64,000 bases of DNA from a virus: positions 1-64,000 of the IMG/VR virus record IMGVR_UViG_3300024262_002316; one strand, written 5' to 3'. Within the stretch, counting starts at the first letter, position 1. Every line of letters starts with the position of its first letter. Of the stretch, positions 7,907-16,479 are shown in pieces. The notes beneath the pieces are model-generated. The model did not search any database, was not told the DNA's origin, and worked only from the letters and a program-made list of their open reading frames with translations. Both the position numbers and the translations under genes were made by a program.

Positions 7907-8665
7907 ATGTTTGACAAAAAAGTCGTAGTTATTATACCATCTAGGTATAAATCTACTAGATTTCCCGGTAAACCTTTAGTGGACATACTAGGAAAGCCTA
8001 TGGTTATTAGGGTAGCAGAATCATCAGCAGAAGCAGTTGGCAAAGATAGCGTCTATGTAGCAACAGATGACAAGAGAATAGGGGAAAGGGCAATAGAACA
8101 CGGATTCAATGTAATATACACATCAGAAGAATGTTTAACGGGAACTGACAGGGTGGCAGAAGCTTCTTTGGATATAGATGCGGATGTAATTGTTAATGTT
8201 CAGGGAGATGAAGTTTTGCTGGACCCTAGTAATATATTGAAGGTCATTAAAGAAAAAATAAATAGTGAAAACTCAGTAGTGACCTGTATGGCGAAATTAA
8301 CACCTTCAGAAGATCCAGGCGATTTAAAAACATGTAAAGTGGTTACTAATCTAAAAAAAGAACTAATGTATGCATCAAGAGCCCCTATTCCTTCAAGCAA
8401 GAGTGGCATCGTTGAAAATGCCTACAAGCAAATATGTGTATATGCTTTTAATAAAAAACAGCTTAAAGATTACTACGATAAAGGGAAGCAACAAGGCAAG
8501 ACGCCATGTGAGTATTCTGAAGACATAGAGATTATTCGTTTTTTAGAGATGGGAATAAAAGTAAAAATGGTTGAAGTTGAGGGTGGAACTTTGGCTGTTG
8601 ATTTCCCTGAAGACGTAAAAGAAGTAGAAAAAATACTTAAGTCGAAAGATTCGATGTATAAATGA
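7907..8665 (+). CDS. kdsB: CMP-KDO synthetase-like cytidylyltransferase
   Basis: 252 aa, normal length for 3-deoxy-manno-octulosonate cytidylyltransferase. The CTP loop IPSRYKSTRFPGKPL is at 10-24, then ATDDKRI, TGTDR (78-82), NVQGDE with metal ligand Asp101, and EDIEIIRFLE. The reaction joins CTP and a 2-keto-3-deoxy acid to give the CMP sugar and pyrophosphate. A strong GGAGG at 7892-7896 precedes ATG 7907. KdsA, KdsD and KdsC relatives are not visible here; the neighbouring aldolases and HAD enzyme may replace them, so the substrate may not be KDO itself. Confidence 0.9.
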   Translation: MFDKKVVVIIPSRYKSTRFPGKPLVDILGKPMVIRVAESSAEAVGKDSVYVATDDKRIGERAIEHGFNVIYTSEECLTGTDRVAEASLDIDADVIVNVQGDEVLLDPSNILKVIKEKINSENSVVTCMAKLTPSEDPGDLKTCKVVTNLKKELMYASRAPIPSSKSGIVENAYKQICVYAFNKKQLKDYYDKGKQQGKTPCEYSEDIEIIRFLEMGIKVKMVEVEGGTLAVDFPEDVKEVEKILKSKDSMYK

Positions 8666-8886
8666 AGATAAGCAGATTTCTTAATCTTATTCCATATTAC
8701 AAGAATAAAGCAAAAAAAGAAGAGAATAAGGTTAGGGTTCACAACCTAATAGATGATATTGATGATCAATTTTGTGAAATAAAAAGTAAACTAGCTATGG
8801 GCTCTATTGATGAAGATCAAGCTGTTGAGGATATTGTTCTTTTAATGAAACACTTTTTAGATAACTCTAACAATCAAGGTATCTAG
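8662..8886 (+). CDS. Small hypothetical protein closing the sugar operon
   Basis: 74 aa, starting in an ATGA overlap with the cytidylyltransferase stop. The sequence is mainly charged helix (KISRFLNLIPYYKNKAKK, then an acidic stretch IDDIDDQF). No family recognised. Its stop lies 20 bases inside the end of the convergent minus-strand gene, and I see no terminator between the two, so the opposing transcripts probably overlap. Confidence 0.5.
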   Translation: MKISRFLNLIPYYKNKAKKEENKVRVHNLIDDIDDQFCEIKSKLAMGSIDEDQAVEDIVLLMKHFLDNSNNQGI

Positions 8887-9289
8887 TTAGTCTGATTTTC
8901 TTCTTTTTTCCCTCGGTACAATGGCATAAGAATTCATCTAATGTTTCAATAGAATGATCGAAGCAGATATAGACTAATTTTCCTCTATCTGATTTAGTAG
9001 GAATATCGAGAGCCCCGAAAGTTGGAGAGCATATCTGAATGTTCATAGATTCCAACTCTATTACAATGTCAAACAACCTATCTTCTATCAAGTTAAAGTA
9101 AAAGAGAAGGCTGTCCCTGAGGTGGGTGGCCTTCTCTTTTTTGTTTCGGTCTTTTATCTTCTCAGTTTCTATCGAAGAAAGCTTATCACTTAGTAGCTCT
9201 AATTTGCCAAAAAGATCCTCTACAAACCAAGAATAGTGCTTCAGTAAGGGAAGCATTTGCTTTACTTGCTCTGTGGTGTAAACAAACAT
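8867..9289 (-). CDS. DUF2203-like protein
   Basis: 140 aa. The opening FVYTTEQVKQMLPLL is followed by a long helical stretch. The C-terminal third reads FGALDIPTKSDRGKLVYICF, then SIETLDEFLCHC. This resembles the DUF2203 pattern of a helical domain followed by G.DFP..dGr.v.LCW...e.i..wH, though the Trp and His are not well kept. Function of the family is unknown. It is the last gene of the minus-strand late block and converges on the sugar operon. ATG 9289 has no strong Shine-Dalgarno. Confidence 0.5.
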   Translation of the reverse strand: MFVYTTEQVKQMLPLLKHYSWFVEDLFGKLELLSDKLSSIETEKIKDRNKKEKATHLRDSLLFYFNLIEDRLFDIVIELESMNIQICSPTFGALDIPTKSDRGKLVYICFDHSIETLDEFLCHCTEGKKKKIRLTRYLDC

Positions 9290-9294
9290 GGGTC

Positions 9295-9963
9295 TTATGC
9301 ACCAAAATTAAAGACACACCCAAGTCTGCCCGTTAGAGCACCACTTGTAGTTGCTGTCGCAGATAATCCTAATGCAAAATAATGATCTGTTGCTAGAGAA
9401 TAGCCATTTCCTACGGTGTGAGGATTAAGAGCTAAAGAAGAGCCAGATCCATTAATTGATGGCCACGAAGATTGTAAACATCCGTCTTTGTCATATTCGA
9501 CGGCATAGAACGTTGCCCCGCTTGGGGCGGCTGTTACAGTGATTCCGTCATCCATCCAGATTTCCGCCGAGTTAACAAGAAAAACAGAGGCGTCATCGCT
9601 TGATAGTTTAACGAAAACAGTGCCAGAGGGCCTAAGTGTAAAGTCTGGAAGAGAACCTGAAACTACTCCGGTTATTCCGGCTAAAGATCCTGAGTATGCT
9701 ACGGATCCACCTGAGTGAGCAGTAATAGCTACACCTGTGCTTGATATTCTTTTATTGTTTACTAGTTGTCCAGATGTGCCAGCACTTCCAGCTACGGATC
9801 CAGCATCATCAGATATCCAAGTAGTATCTTGGAAAAACCCTGAGACAACACCGGCTCCAGATGTGGAAGCAGAAAATCTAAAATGATCAAATGTGCCAGA
9901 GCCTAGTTCTGCTATTGATACACCTGTTAGTGAACTATGAAAAAATTCTACATTAACAGCCAT
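9295..9963 (-). CDS. Virion protein, Ser-Gly rich, probable tail tip or fibre
   Basis: 222 aa with no signal peptide or enzyme motif. Composition is strongly Gly/Ser/Thr/Ala with repeated SG dipeptides (SGAGVVSGFF, AGTSGQLV, NGSGSSLAL) and predicted beta-strands, as in phage fibre and appendage proteins. A strong AGGAGG at 9970-9975 precedes ATG 9963, and a CGTATA promoter-like motif lies just upstream at 9988-9993. It is the last of a run of minus-strand structural genes downstream of the tape measure. The precise role is unknown. Confidence 0.6.
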   Translation of the reverse strand: MAVNVEFFHSSLTGVSIAELGSGTFDHFRFSASTSGAGVVSGFFQDTTWISDDAGSVAGSAGTSGQLVNNKRISSTGVAITAHSGGSVAYSGSLAGITGVVSGSLPDFTLRPSGTVFVKLSSDDASVFLVNSAEIWMDDGITVTAAPSGATFYAVEYDKDGCLQSSWPSINGSGSSLALNPHTVGNGYSLATDHYFALGLSATATTSGALTGRLGCVFNFGA

Positions 9964-9987
9964 AGTTACCTCCTTTACCTATTCTAT

Positions 9988-9993
9988 TATACG
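9988..9993 (-). promoter_or_regulatory. CGTATA late-promoter-like motif, site 1
   Basis: Minus-strand CGTATAATAG in the 32-base gap before the 9295-9963 gene; the core ends 25 bases upstream of the ATG. It contains a perfect TATAAT but no recognisable -35 box. One of seven intergenic copies (see findings). Confidence 0.45.
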
Positions 9994-9995
9994 TT

Positions 9996-11771
9996 TTAAC
10001 CTGCATACGAAACTTCTGGATCAGTAGTTGTTATTATGTATGGGTATGTTATTCTAAGTTCTGAGAAAGACGTTTCTAAAGTTGGAGCCCAACCAGATAT
10101 TCCTGCTTTTACGCTGTCAACAGTAGAGCTTATATAACTTGAATCCCATCCATATATCCATAGTCCTAAAACAAGATCTGCGACCATGTTTCCTGCCGTC
10201 CAGTGTCCCGGAGGTGATTCGGTCCAATCTCCAGATGGGTGTACTTCTGATTCAACATATTTATATTGTCTGTCTCCGCCTATTTTAACGGATGTCAATG
10301 TTCCACCAAGATGATCTGAATGTCCAGTAAAACCCCCCGCTGTAGCTTCCAATGCCCACATATCAATAGGACTAGATGTCGCCTCCGCTCCTCCTCTTGA
10401 AGTTGCTCTAAAGCAATCATCAACTTGGTTAAACGATGCATCTGTTACAGTGTCCATATTTGTACTAGTAAAAGATATAATTTCATCATTTGCTGTAGAG
10501 AACCCAGAGCCAGCAGATCCAGATCCAGAGTTTAATGTTCCATCTAATATAAGCTGTGACCCTGGTCCAAATCTCATTACTCCATTGTCATAGGAAAAAG
10601 CATAAGATGGGTTATTTCCAGAGTTAACATCCGTTCCACCTTCGTTGTCTAATGCCAACTGAGCCCAACATGCAGTTGGCGACAATTGAAATGTTGAATT
10701 TATTGTTCCAGTAACTCCAGTAGTTAAAGATGGCAGAACTTTGTCTCCGTTGGTAGCAAATGGAACTATCGCATCTAGAACTGGGTAATCACTATATACA
10801 GAAGTATCTATAGTTACAGCCCCGCTAGAAGCAGACCACTTTCCGTCAATAACCATCCATTTACCAAATTGTCCTCCTTGAAAGAAAGACCTACCAACAG
10901 TGTTGTTATCTAACCAATCATTAACAGTTCCAAAAGCACCACCTCCTCTTGTTGAGGTTGCATAAGTTGCAGTTGTTTGATCATTATAAAATGTTTCAGT
11001 TTGAGGAGGAACCCAAATCAAGCTTTGTAATATCCAAATTGGTGCCATCATCTGTCCATATTGGTGATATCCACCATTCTCTGTCACTGGGTCGTTTCCA
11101 ACCTCTATCTTCTGACTCTGACTACCTTCTATTATTTGCCCATGAACATCTCTTCCGCCTGTAGCAGTTATGAAGGTATCTAGTCCAGTTGTCCTATTTG
11201 TTCCACCTATGTCTATACCAGCAAAAGATGTCATTCCAGATACTTCAGAGACGGTAAATGGCCACAGTCCGCCTGATGCGCGAGTCAAACAATCTATTGA
11301 TGCTACTCCAGACCACATAGGAACTTCTACATTATCTCTTATTCTCATTGCGGCAGGAGATCCGGCCATCCTCCATCTATAATCAAAAGATCTTCTAAAA
11401 TAATCTACCATAGTATCTGTATAAGTAGAATTTGTAACTACTCCAGATATTGCTGTTTGAAGATCTCTAACATATAAGTGAAATGTATTTATAGGACTTA
11501 ACCCTATTTGTGTCTTCATTTGATTTAAGGTAAAACCACTCATTGAGACAGCGTTGGATTCATCTGGTCTAAAGTAGCCAGAGAAAATAGTGGCAGCTCC
11601 ACCTCTCTCAGTTTCAGCAAAGTTGATTCCACTTATACATGCAGCTATGGCTGGGGCAGAGATAGGCAAGAAATTATCTTGATCTATTGGCTCTAACTCC
11701 ATAGGTACTGCATTAGATGCTACATAGGCTGTTCTTAATGCTTGCCTGTATGCGTCTGCGCTTATTGCCAT
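9996..11771 (-). CDS. Virion protein, probable tail-tip or adhesin
   Basis: 591 aa, beta-rich and Ser/Gly/Thr rich, starting MAISADAYRQALRTAYVASN. No catalytic motif is evident; aromatic residues and NGG/SGG loops (QLILDGTLNSGSGSAG) suit a receptor-binding or appendage protein. It lies between the putative hub protein and the terminal SG-rich gene, separated from the hub by only 8 bases. I do not recognise a named family. Confidence 0.55.
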   Translation of the reverse strand: MAISADAYRQALRTAYVASNAVPMELEPIDQDNFLPISAPAIAACISGINFAETERGGAATIFSGYFRPDESNAVSMSGFTLNQMKTQIGLSPINTFHLYVRDLQTAISGVVTNSTYTDTMVDYFRRSFDYRWRMAGSPAAMRIRDNVEVPMWSGVASIDCLTRASGGLWPFTVSEVSGMTSFAGIDIGGTNRTTGLDTFITATGGRDVHGQIIEGSQSQKIEVGNDPVTENGGYHQYGQMMAPIWILQSLIWVPPQTETFYNDQTTATYATSTRGGGAFGTVNDWLDNNTVGRSFFQGGQFGKWMVIDGKWSASSGAVTIDTSVYSDYPVLDAIVPFATNGDKVLPSLTTGVTGTINSTFQLSPTACWAQLALDNEGGTDVNSGNNPSYAFSYDNGVMRFGPGSQLILDGTLNSGSGSAGSGFSTANDEIISFTSTNMDTVTDASFNQVDDCFRATSRGGAEATSSPIDMWALEATAGGFTGHSDHLGGTLTSVKIGGDRQYKYVESEVHPSGDWTESPPGHWTAGNMVADLVLGLWIYGWDSSYISSTVDSVKAGISGWAPTLETSFSELRITYPYIITTTDPEVSYAG

Positions 11772-11779
11772 ATCTAATC

Positions 11780-14700
11780 CTAACTAGTAGAGAAAGGTAG
11801 AGAGGAGAAGGTTGCGCCCATTGACATACATATTAATCTAAATGTAGGAGTAGCAGCTCCCGTGTCTTCTTTTAGTCTAAAAGCTATTACTGGATCTCCA
11901 ACCGCAACTGCTCTTGGGTCCATGCTTACAAATCTAACGTTGAAGACTGTTCCATCTATTGTTCCACCATCAGTGTACACAGTTTGTCCTATAGAAGAAG
12001 TGTAAAGTGATACGGCTCCAGCTAGCCCAGTGTCAGCGGGCGCAGTGCTTACAAAGCCTGCGAAAACACTTGTACCACCTCCAAGGTTGTCAATGAAAAG
12101 ATCTGAGTCACCATTTCCATCTGGAGTGAAGTCATACTTTCTTATATTAGTTTGACCCCTAGGAGCTACAATAGATATCTTAGATCCATTTACTAGTTCT
12201 GTATTATTCTGATCTATCAATGGAACATTAGTTAGAACTATAGCAACCCCACTTGTAGATGGAATGGTCGTGACATCAACTGTAAAGAAATCTGTTCCAC
12301 TGACCGAAACTGTATTTACATCTGAAGTTATTGTTACAACTTTAGCTTCTGATATATCAACTCCACCAGTGTAATACTGAACAGAAGATCCGTCTTCCTG
12401 CTCTTCGTAGTGATATGTCGCCCTCATGCCTATGTCTAGGAGACCGTCAGTGGCTCTAGCCTCTCTTGTAGCGGGCGTACCTCCACCAGCCGATAGCGGT
12501 CTAGGGTATTCAATGTTGCGATCATCTTTTGAAAGATAATAAGGATCCCCCGTAGCTCTATCAAATACCTGAATAACTGTAACTGGAATAGACTTTTTAG
12601 CCTTCTCGGAGGCTCCCATCCTTACAGTTCCCTCATCTTCTGGGTTAATAAAATCAGGTAAATTTAGAGAGTTGTCTCTTATTGCAATTATGTCTTGTTG
12701 TATCTTATGAAGGATAAAGCTGAAATCTTCTTCGATTTCATCTAAGACTGGCTTAGCTTTTATTAACTGAGGGAAGTGAGGTTTTACACTGTACCTAGTT
12801 CTCCAGTAGTCTTGGCCGCCTCTATTTATATTAATAGAGGTAATGCCGTGACTTATCGTTCCATATCCTTGGCCGTCTTTTGTCTGTTTAGCGAATTCAT
12901 CAAACGAAATTCCAGGTAATCCTACTTTCTGGACTTCAGCATGTGTAACTGAACTTGTATTTATCTTTTGGGAAGATAGGTATGCAGTTACATCATCTGT
13001 AAGTCTCTCGATACTGTCCTTGTCAGCTCTTGGTTCGAAGTTCCAGGGAGAATATCTCTCGTCGATGATAGTCTTTAATCTTTCTCCAGCTCCACTTGTC
13101 CAAACAAAAGGATAAGCGTAACCATATCTTCTCTTGGCTTTTATCGGAATAGCTATTCCAACTACACCCTCTGTATCTCCACTTGCTGAAATATTGCCAG
13201 AAGCACTAAGTTTTTCATAAGGCTCAAGTATATTAATTGGACTTTGGATGTCAGATGTTAGATTCCCACTGTAAGCTACTTGTGCCCCACTTGCAGTAAC
13301 AAACAAACTAGTCAATGTTGTATCAACTTCAATTTGTCTTACAACTCTATTAGGCAATGTTACAGATACTCCCTTTTCATTTCCGTCCCAGTCTATAAGA
13401 GGGTCAGTAAATCTACTCCTAGCACTCTTCCACATATCAATCTTAATGGGAATAAACTGATTAGTAGAGTTCTCATTCCACTTCTCAATTGGTGCAGGAG
13501 AAGCCTCTCCTAGATTTCCCCATTGGGTTCCAGACTGGAATACTGCGAATGCTCTAATCTTGTTTGTTCTGGAGTCATAAAAAGGTGACAACATATTGTA
13601 CGTTGAGTCTATTTTGTAGCCATCTTCGAACGTTCCAGATGTTTGGTTTTCGAGATTGCACCAAGCTTGATTGACTACATCGAAGTCATCTATGAACCCA
13701 TACAAGGTTGAACTAGGACTTAAGATGTAGGTTTTACCATAATGCTGATCTGCGAAAGTTCTAACTCTGTTGTACCAAGAAACAACCCAAGGTTGGTCTT
13801 TGTACCTGTTGGTTATCTGGACTACGTTAACACCTGGAGCATTTGTTTGACTCAAGTCTATGAATCCAGATACGGGATCCCAACCACTTTGAGTGATTCG
13901 GTTTCCTAATCCTTTGTGTGCAGCCCAAATCTCTATGTTTGTTAAAGCTTTTCTAAGCTCAATACTAGTAGGAGTGTATTCATCTAGTTCACCGTCTGGG
14001 CCGAAGTATTTTATAGTTACATCTTCCCAACCGGCATCGAATATTGGTTGACCAACTGTTATACCTAGATCATACGCCAGGTTGAATGCACCACTTTCGG
14101 GGATTAGGGTTCCTGAACCTAGGATTCCCTCCATCCCTGCTCCGAACAACCTAACCTTGTTTGGCTTGTCGGCTTCGTCGTTTCCGTATTTGAATGAAAT
14201 TGTCTGAGATGTGTCTCCAGAAAATGGGATTTCTGTTTTAGTAAGAGACACTCCAAACTTTCTATTTACAACAGCTACTTTGTTTTCCTTCATGTTCCAG
14301 TAAAAATCATAAGAAACGTCTCTTAGTATTCTACCTATGGCAGTAAGGAAATCTGTGGCTATAAATCTCCAGCGGTATGCGTCAAGATCTCCTGGAAGTT
14401 GATTCTCAATTACATCTGGAGTAGGTAGAAGCTCTAGTAGGTTTGAAGTAGTTCCTAGTGTGTTTTCAAAATAATCAACTGCGTTGTAGATCTGTCTGTA
14501 GCTTGCACCATTGTCTCTTATTGATTCAAATTCTTTTACAGCAGTCTGTCTAGCAGAACCAGATGCCTGAGTCACTACGGTAACTAAGTACCAAAAACAT
14601 ACATCAATTATATTGGTTTCAGGGGTATCATTTCTACCATGAACACCCTGGGTGTCTAAGTAGTAGTTCTTAAGATCAGTTCTGTGGTCTTCAATAGAAA

Positions 14701-15022
14701 CGCTTATTAGGTTGCCTTTATCACTCTTGGAGTAATCAGCGTGCTTTACTTCTCCTTTTATAAATAACTCACCTACGGAGAATTCAACATCTGTGCCTAT
14801 GGTTGGAAGTGTTTCTGTTGCAAAGTCGGCAGGTATATATTGTAAGTCAAATCTATGGGCAGACGAACCAAATCCAAATGTAGCATTTATACTAGATAGA
14901 TATGCTTCAACTCCGACTCCCATTACAGCAGACGGAAAAACTACCAATTCATTTTGATACTGAGTTGACAGCCCTGATACAGAGACTGTTCCGCTAACCA
15001 CTAGATAGTCCAAGTCTATCAA
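11780..15022 (-). CDS. Large tail protein, possible baseplate hub
   Basis: 1080 aa. The first 350 residues resemble the hub-type beta-barrel fold of tail-tip proteins: a chain-leading strand set with EFSVGELFIKGEVKHADY, then SVSIEDHRTDLKNYY and a domain with FIATDFLTAIGRILRDVSYDF. The central and C-terminal parts are beta-rich and include PFVWTSGAGERLKTIIDERY. Start is TTG 15022, the first possible codon after an in-frame stop; a 57-base gap without obvious Shine-Dalgarno precedes it. Position downstream of tape measure suits a tail-associated hub or central fibre, but the assignment rests mainly on context. Confidence 0.5.
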   Translation of the reverse strand: MIDLDYLVVSGTVSVSGLSTQYQNELVVFPSAVMGVGVEAYLSSINATFGFGSSAHRFDLQYIPADFATETLPTIGTDVEFSVGELFIKGEVKHADYSKSDKGNLISVSIEDHRTDLKNYYLDTQGVHGRNDTPETNIIDVCFWYLVTVVTQASGSARQTAVKEFESIRDNGASYRQIYNAVDYFENTLGTTSNLLELLPTPDVIENQLPGDLDAYRWRFIATDFLTAIGRILRDVSYDFYWNMKENKVAVVNRKFGVSLTKTEIPFSGDTSQTISFKYGNDEADKPNKVRLFGAGMEGILGSGTLIPESGAFNLAYDLGITVGQPIFDAGWEDVTIKYFGPDGELDEYTPTSIELRKALTNIEIWAAHKGLGNRITQSGWDPVSGFIDLSQTNAPGVNVVQITNRYKDQPWVVSWYNRVRTFADQHYGKTYILSPSSTLYGFIDDFDVVNQAWCNLENQTSGTFEDGYKIDSTYNMLSPFYDSRTNKIRAFAVFQSGTQWGNLGEASPAPIEKWNENSTNQFIPIKIDMWKSARSRFTDPLIDWDGNEKGVSVTLPNRVVRQIEVDTTLTSLFVTASGAQVAYSGNLTSDIQSPINILEPYEKLSASGNISASGDTEGVVGIAIPIKAKRRYGYAYPFVWTSGAGERLKTIIDERYSPWNFEPRADKDSIERLTDDVTAYLSSQKINTSSVTHAEVQKVGLPGISFDEFAKQTKDGQGYGTISHGITSININRGGQDYWRTRYSVKPHFPQLIKAKPVLDEIEEDFSFILHKIQQDIIAIRDNSLNLPDFINPEDEGTVRMGASEKAKKSIPVTVIQVFDRATGDPYYLSKDDRNIEYPRPLSAGGGTPATREARATDGLLDIGMRATYHYEEQEDGSSVQYYTGGVDISEAKVVTITSDVNTVSVSGTDFFTVDVTTIPSTSGVAIVLTNVPLIDQNNTELVNGSKISIVAPRGQTNIRKYDFTPDGNGDSDLFIDNLGGGTSVFAGFVSTAPADTGLAGAVSLYTSSIGQTVYTDGGTIDGTVFNVRFVSMDPRAVAVGDPVIAFRLKEDTGAATPTFRLICMSMGATFSSLPFSTS

Positions 15023-15079
15023 TATTTAACATTGAAACCCTTCATTTTGAATTTTATATCCTTATACTTGTACCTACCC

Positions 15080-15970
15080 CTAGACATTAAACCCCGTTTC
15101 TATTGAATCTGTTAGATAGACTGAACCACTTGGCCCACTATATAGATACGAACAAATTGCAATATAATTACCGGGTTGAGCGTAATTTCCAGAAGGATTT
15201 ACTTTTTGACTACGACCATTGTTTCCAAAGCGCCACCAAAGCAACCCATCAGACGGTGATGATAGTGATACTCCGCTAGCTCCGCTACTACTAAAACTAA
15301 CTGGTAAATAGCTTTCAGAAGTGATTAGCCCAGATTCAGGGGTCGCTGAGCCTGATAGGGCTCCCAAGTCAGAAGCGGATAGGCCAGAGGCTAGATTTAA
15401 TCTAAATTTCTCCATATTGACAACACCATCAACGTCTTGTACCCTTGTTGTAATGTTATATATCCCACCGTAACTGTAAACATGGGAGGCAGAGAAAACC
15501 CCGCTTGTTACGGTTAATCCTCCAGAATAAGAATTTATTCCTTCTGAAAAATCAATTGATGCATTGTGTATATTTTTTAAACCAGAGTAAGATCCTGAGA
15601 CTGTAACAATTAGACCTGAGGCACTACTATAATCAAACGAATCCAATTCAGTGGCCCCACTGCCATTGACTAAGACGGCACCAATGTCTCCAGACGGAAT
15701 AGGGACTTCTTCCCCCACCCTTATTCTGGCTCCAAAGTCAGTATTGTTAGTTCTTTGTACAGATATAGAAGAATAAAATTCACCAGATACGGCAAACTCT
15801 GCTCCCATAGTTATAAATAAGGGCAACCTATGATCTTGTGCAGTTACACCAGATGAATTAACGACAATATCTAATGTCATTAAAGCAGAGGCATTTGAAG
15901 TTGTACCAGACCCTATCGCTGACAGATAAGATCCCATCAATCCACTAGCTACTCCTGATACTGTTGCCAT
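15080..15970 (-). CDS. Virion protein with PKD-like domain
   Basis: 296 aa, Ser-Gly rich. Residues around SHVYSYGGIYNITTRVQDVD match the C-terminal strand signature of PKD/Ig-like domains (H.Y..pG.Y.V.L.V.D). A second beta-region near the C-terminus ends YLYSGPSGSVYLTDS. The N-terminus GVASGLMGSYLSAIG shares an SG-x-x-GSYL motif with the 16480-18945 adhesin. PKD-like domains in phage tails usually mediate surface contact. It overlaps the preceding gene by 26 bases. Confidence 0.6.
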   Translation of the reverse strand: MATVSGVASGLMGSYLSAIGSGTTSNASALMTLDIVVNSSGVTAQDHRLPLFITMGAEFAVSGEFYSSISVQRTNNTDFGARIRVGEEVPIPSGDIGAVLVNGSGATELDSFDYSSASGLIVTVSGSYSGLKNIHNASIDFSEGINSYSGGLTVTSGVFSASHVYSYGGIYNITTRVQDVDGVVNMEKFRLNLASGLSASDLGALSGSATPESGLITSESYLPVSFSSSGASGVSLSSPSDGLLWWRFGNNGRSQKVNPSGNYAQPGNYIAICSYLYSGPSGSVYLTDSIETGFNV

Positions 15971-16436
15971 CTATAAACTCTTCCCTTGTCTCACCTGTTA
16001 CAACATCTATTCTATTTTTGTAAATAAAATTATTATCGCAGTCTTTTAACGCTATTACAATAAAATTCAAATCTCCTGTTTTCAGTGGCTCAGTAGAAGC
16101 GACCCACTCTATGTTTCCATCTACTGTTAAATGCTCGCTTAGTATAACTCTATCAAACTCTTCAATATTATTATTTAAAAGTCTAACGTCATATAACTCA
16201 ACAGTAGTTTCTCCGTATTTTACAAAAACCCTAGCTTTATCGTTCTCGACACTAATAACTTCTCCTGTATAATAATCTGTTCTCATTGGAGTAGTTGCAG
16301 TTTTTAATAAAACATATTCTTGGCCTTGAGCTATTAGTTTACTAAATCTAAACTTACCAAAATAACATTCAAGATCCAATATTATTTCTTGTTTGTTTCC
16401 ATGTAAGTCTTCTCTAAATAGTTCTTTATACTGCAT
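15945..16436 (-). CDS. Hypothetical tail-region protein
   Basis: 163 aa, without the SG bias of its neighbours. It looks like a compact beta protein (FGKFRFSKLIAQGQEYVLL, then TVELYDVRLLNNNIEEFD). AAGG upstream of ATG 16436 provides a modest Shine-Dalgarno. Possibly an assembly factor or small tail-tip component; no family recognised. Confidence 0.5.
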   Translation of the reverse strand: MQYKELFREDLHGNKQEIILDLECYFGKFRFSKLIAQGQEYVLLKTATTPMRTDYYTGEVISVENDKARVFVKYGETTVELYDVRLLNNNIEEFDRVILSEHLTVDGNIEWVASTEPLKTGDLNFIVIALKDCDNNFIYKNRIDVVTGETREEFIDGNSIRSS

Positions 16437-16479
16437 TATTAAACCTTGCTATTCTTGTAAATGATTACTATTCCTATGC

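Noticed and set aside
8860-8960. Search for a bidirectional terminator between the convergent operons
   Set aside because: No stem-loop with T-tract is visible; the genes overlap tail to tail by 20 bases.
15023-15079. Tiny ORF MKGFNVKY before the hub gene
   Set aside because: Only 8 codons; it resembles the end of the upstream protein (GFNV), so it may be a small duplication, not a gene.
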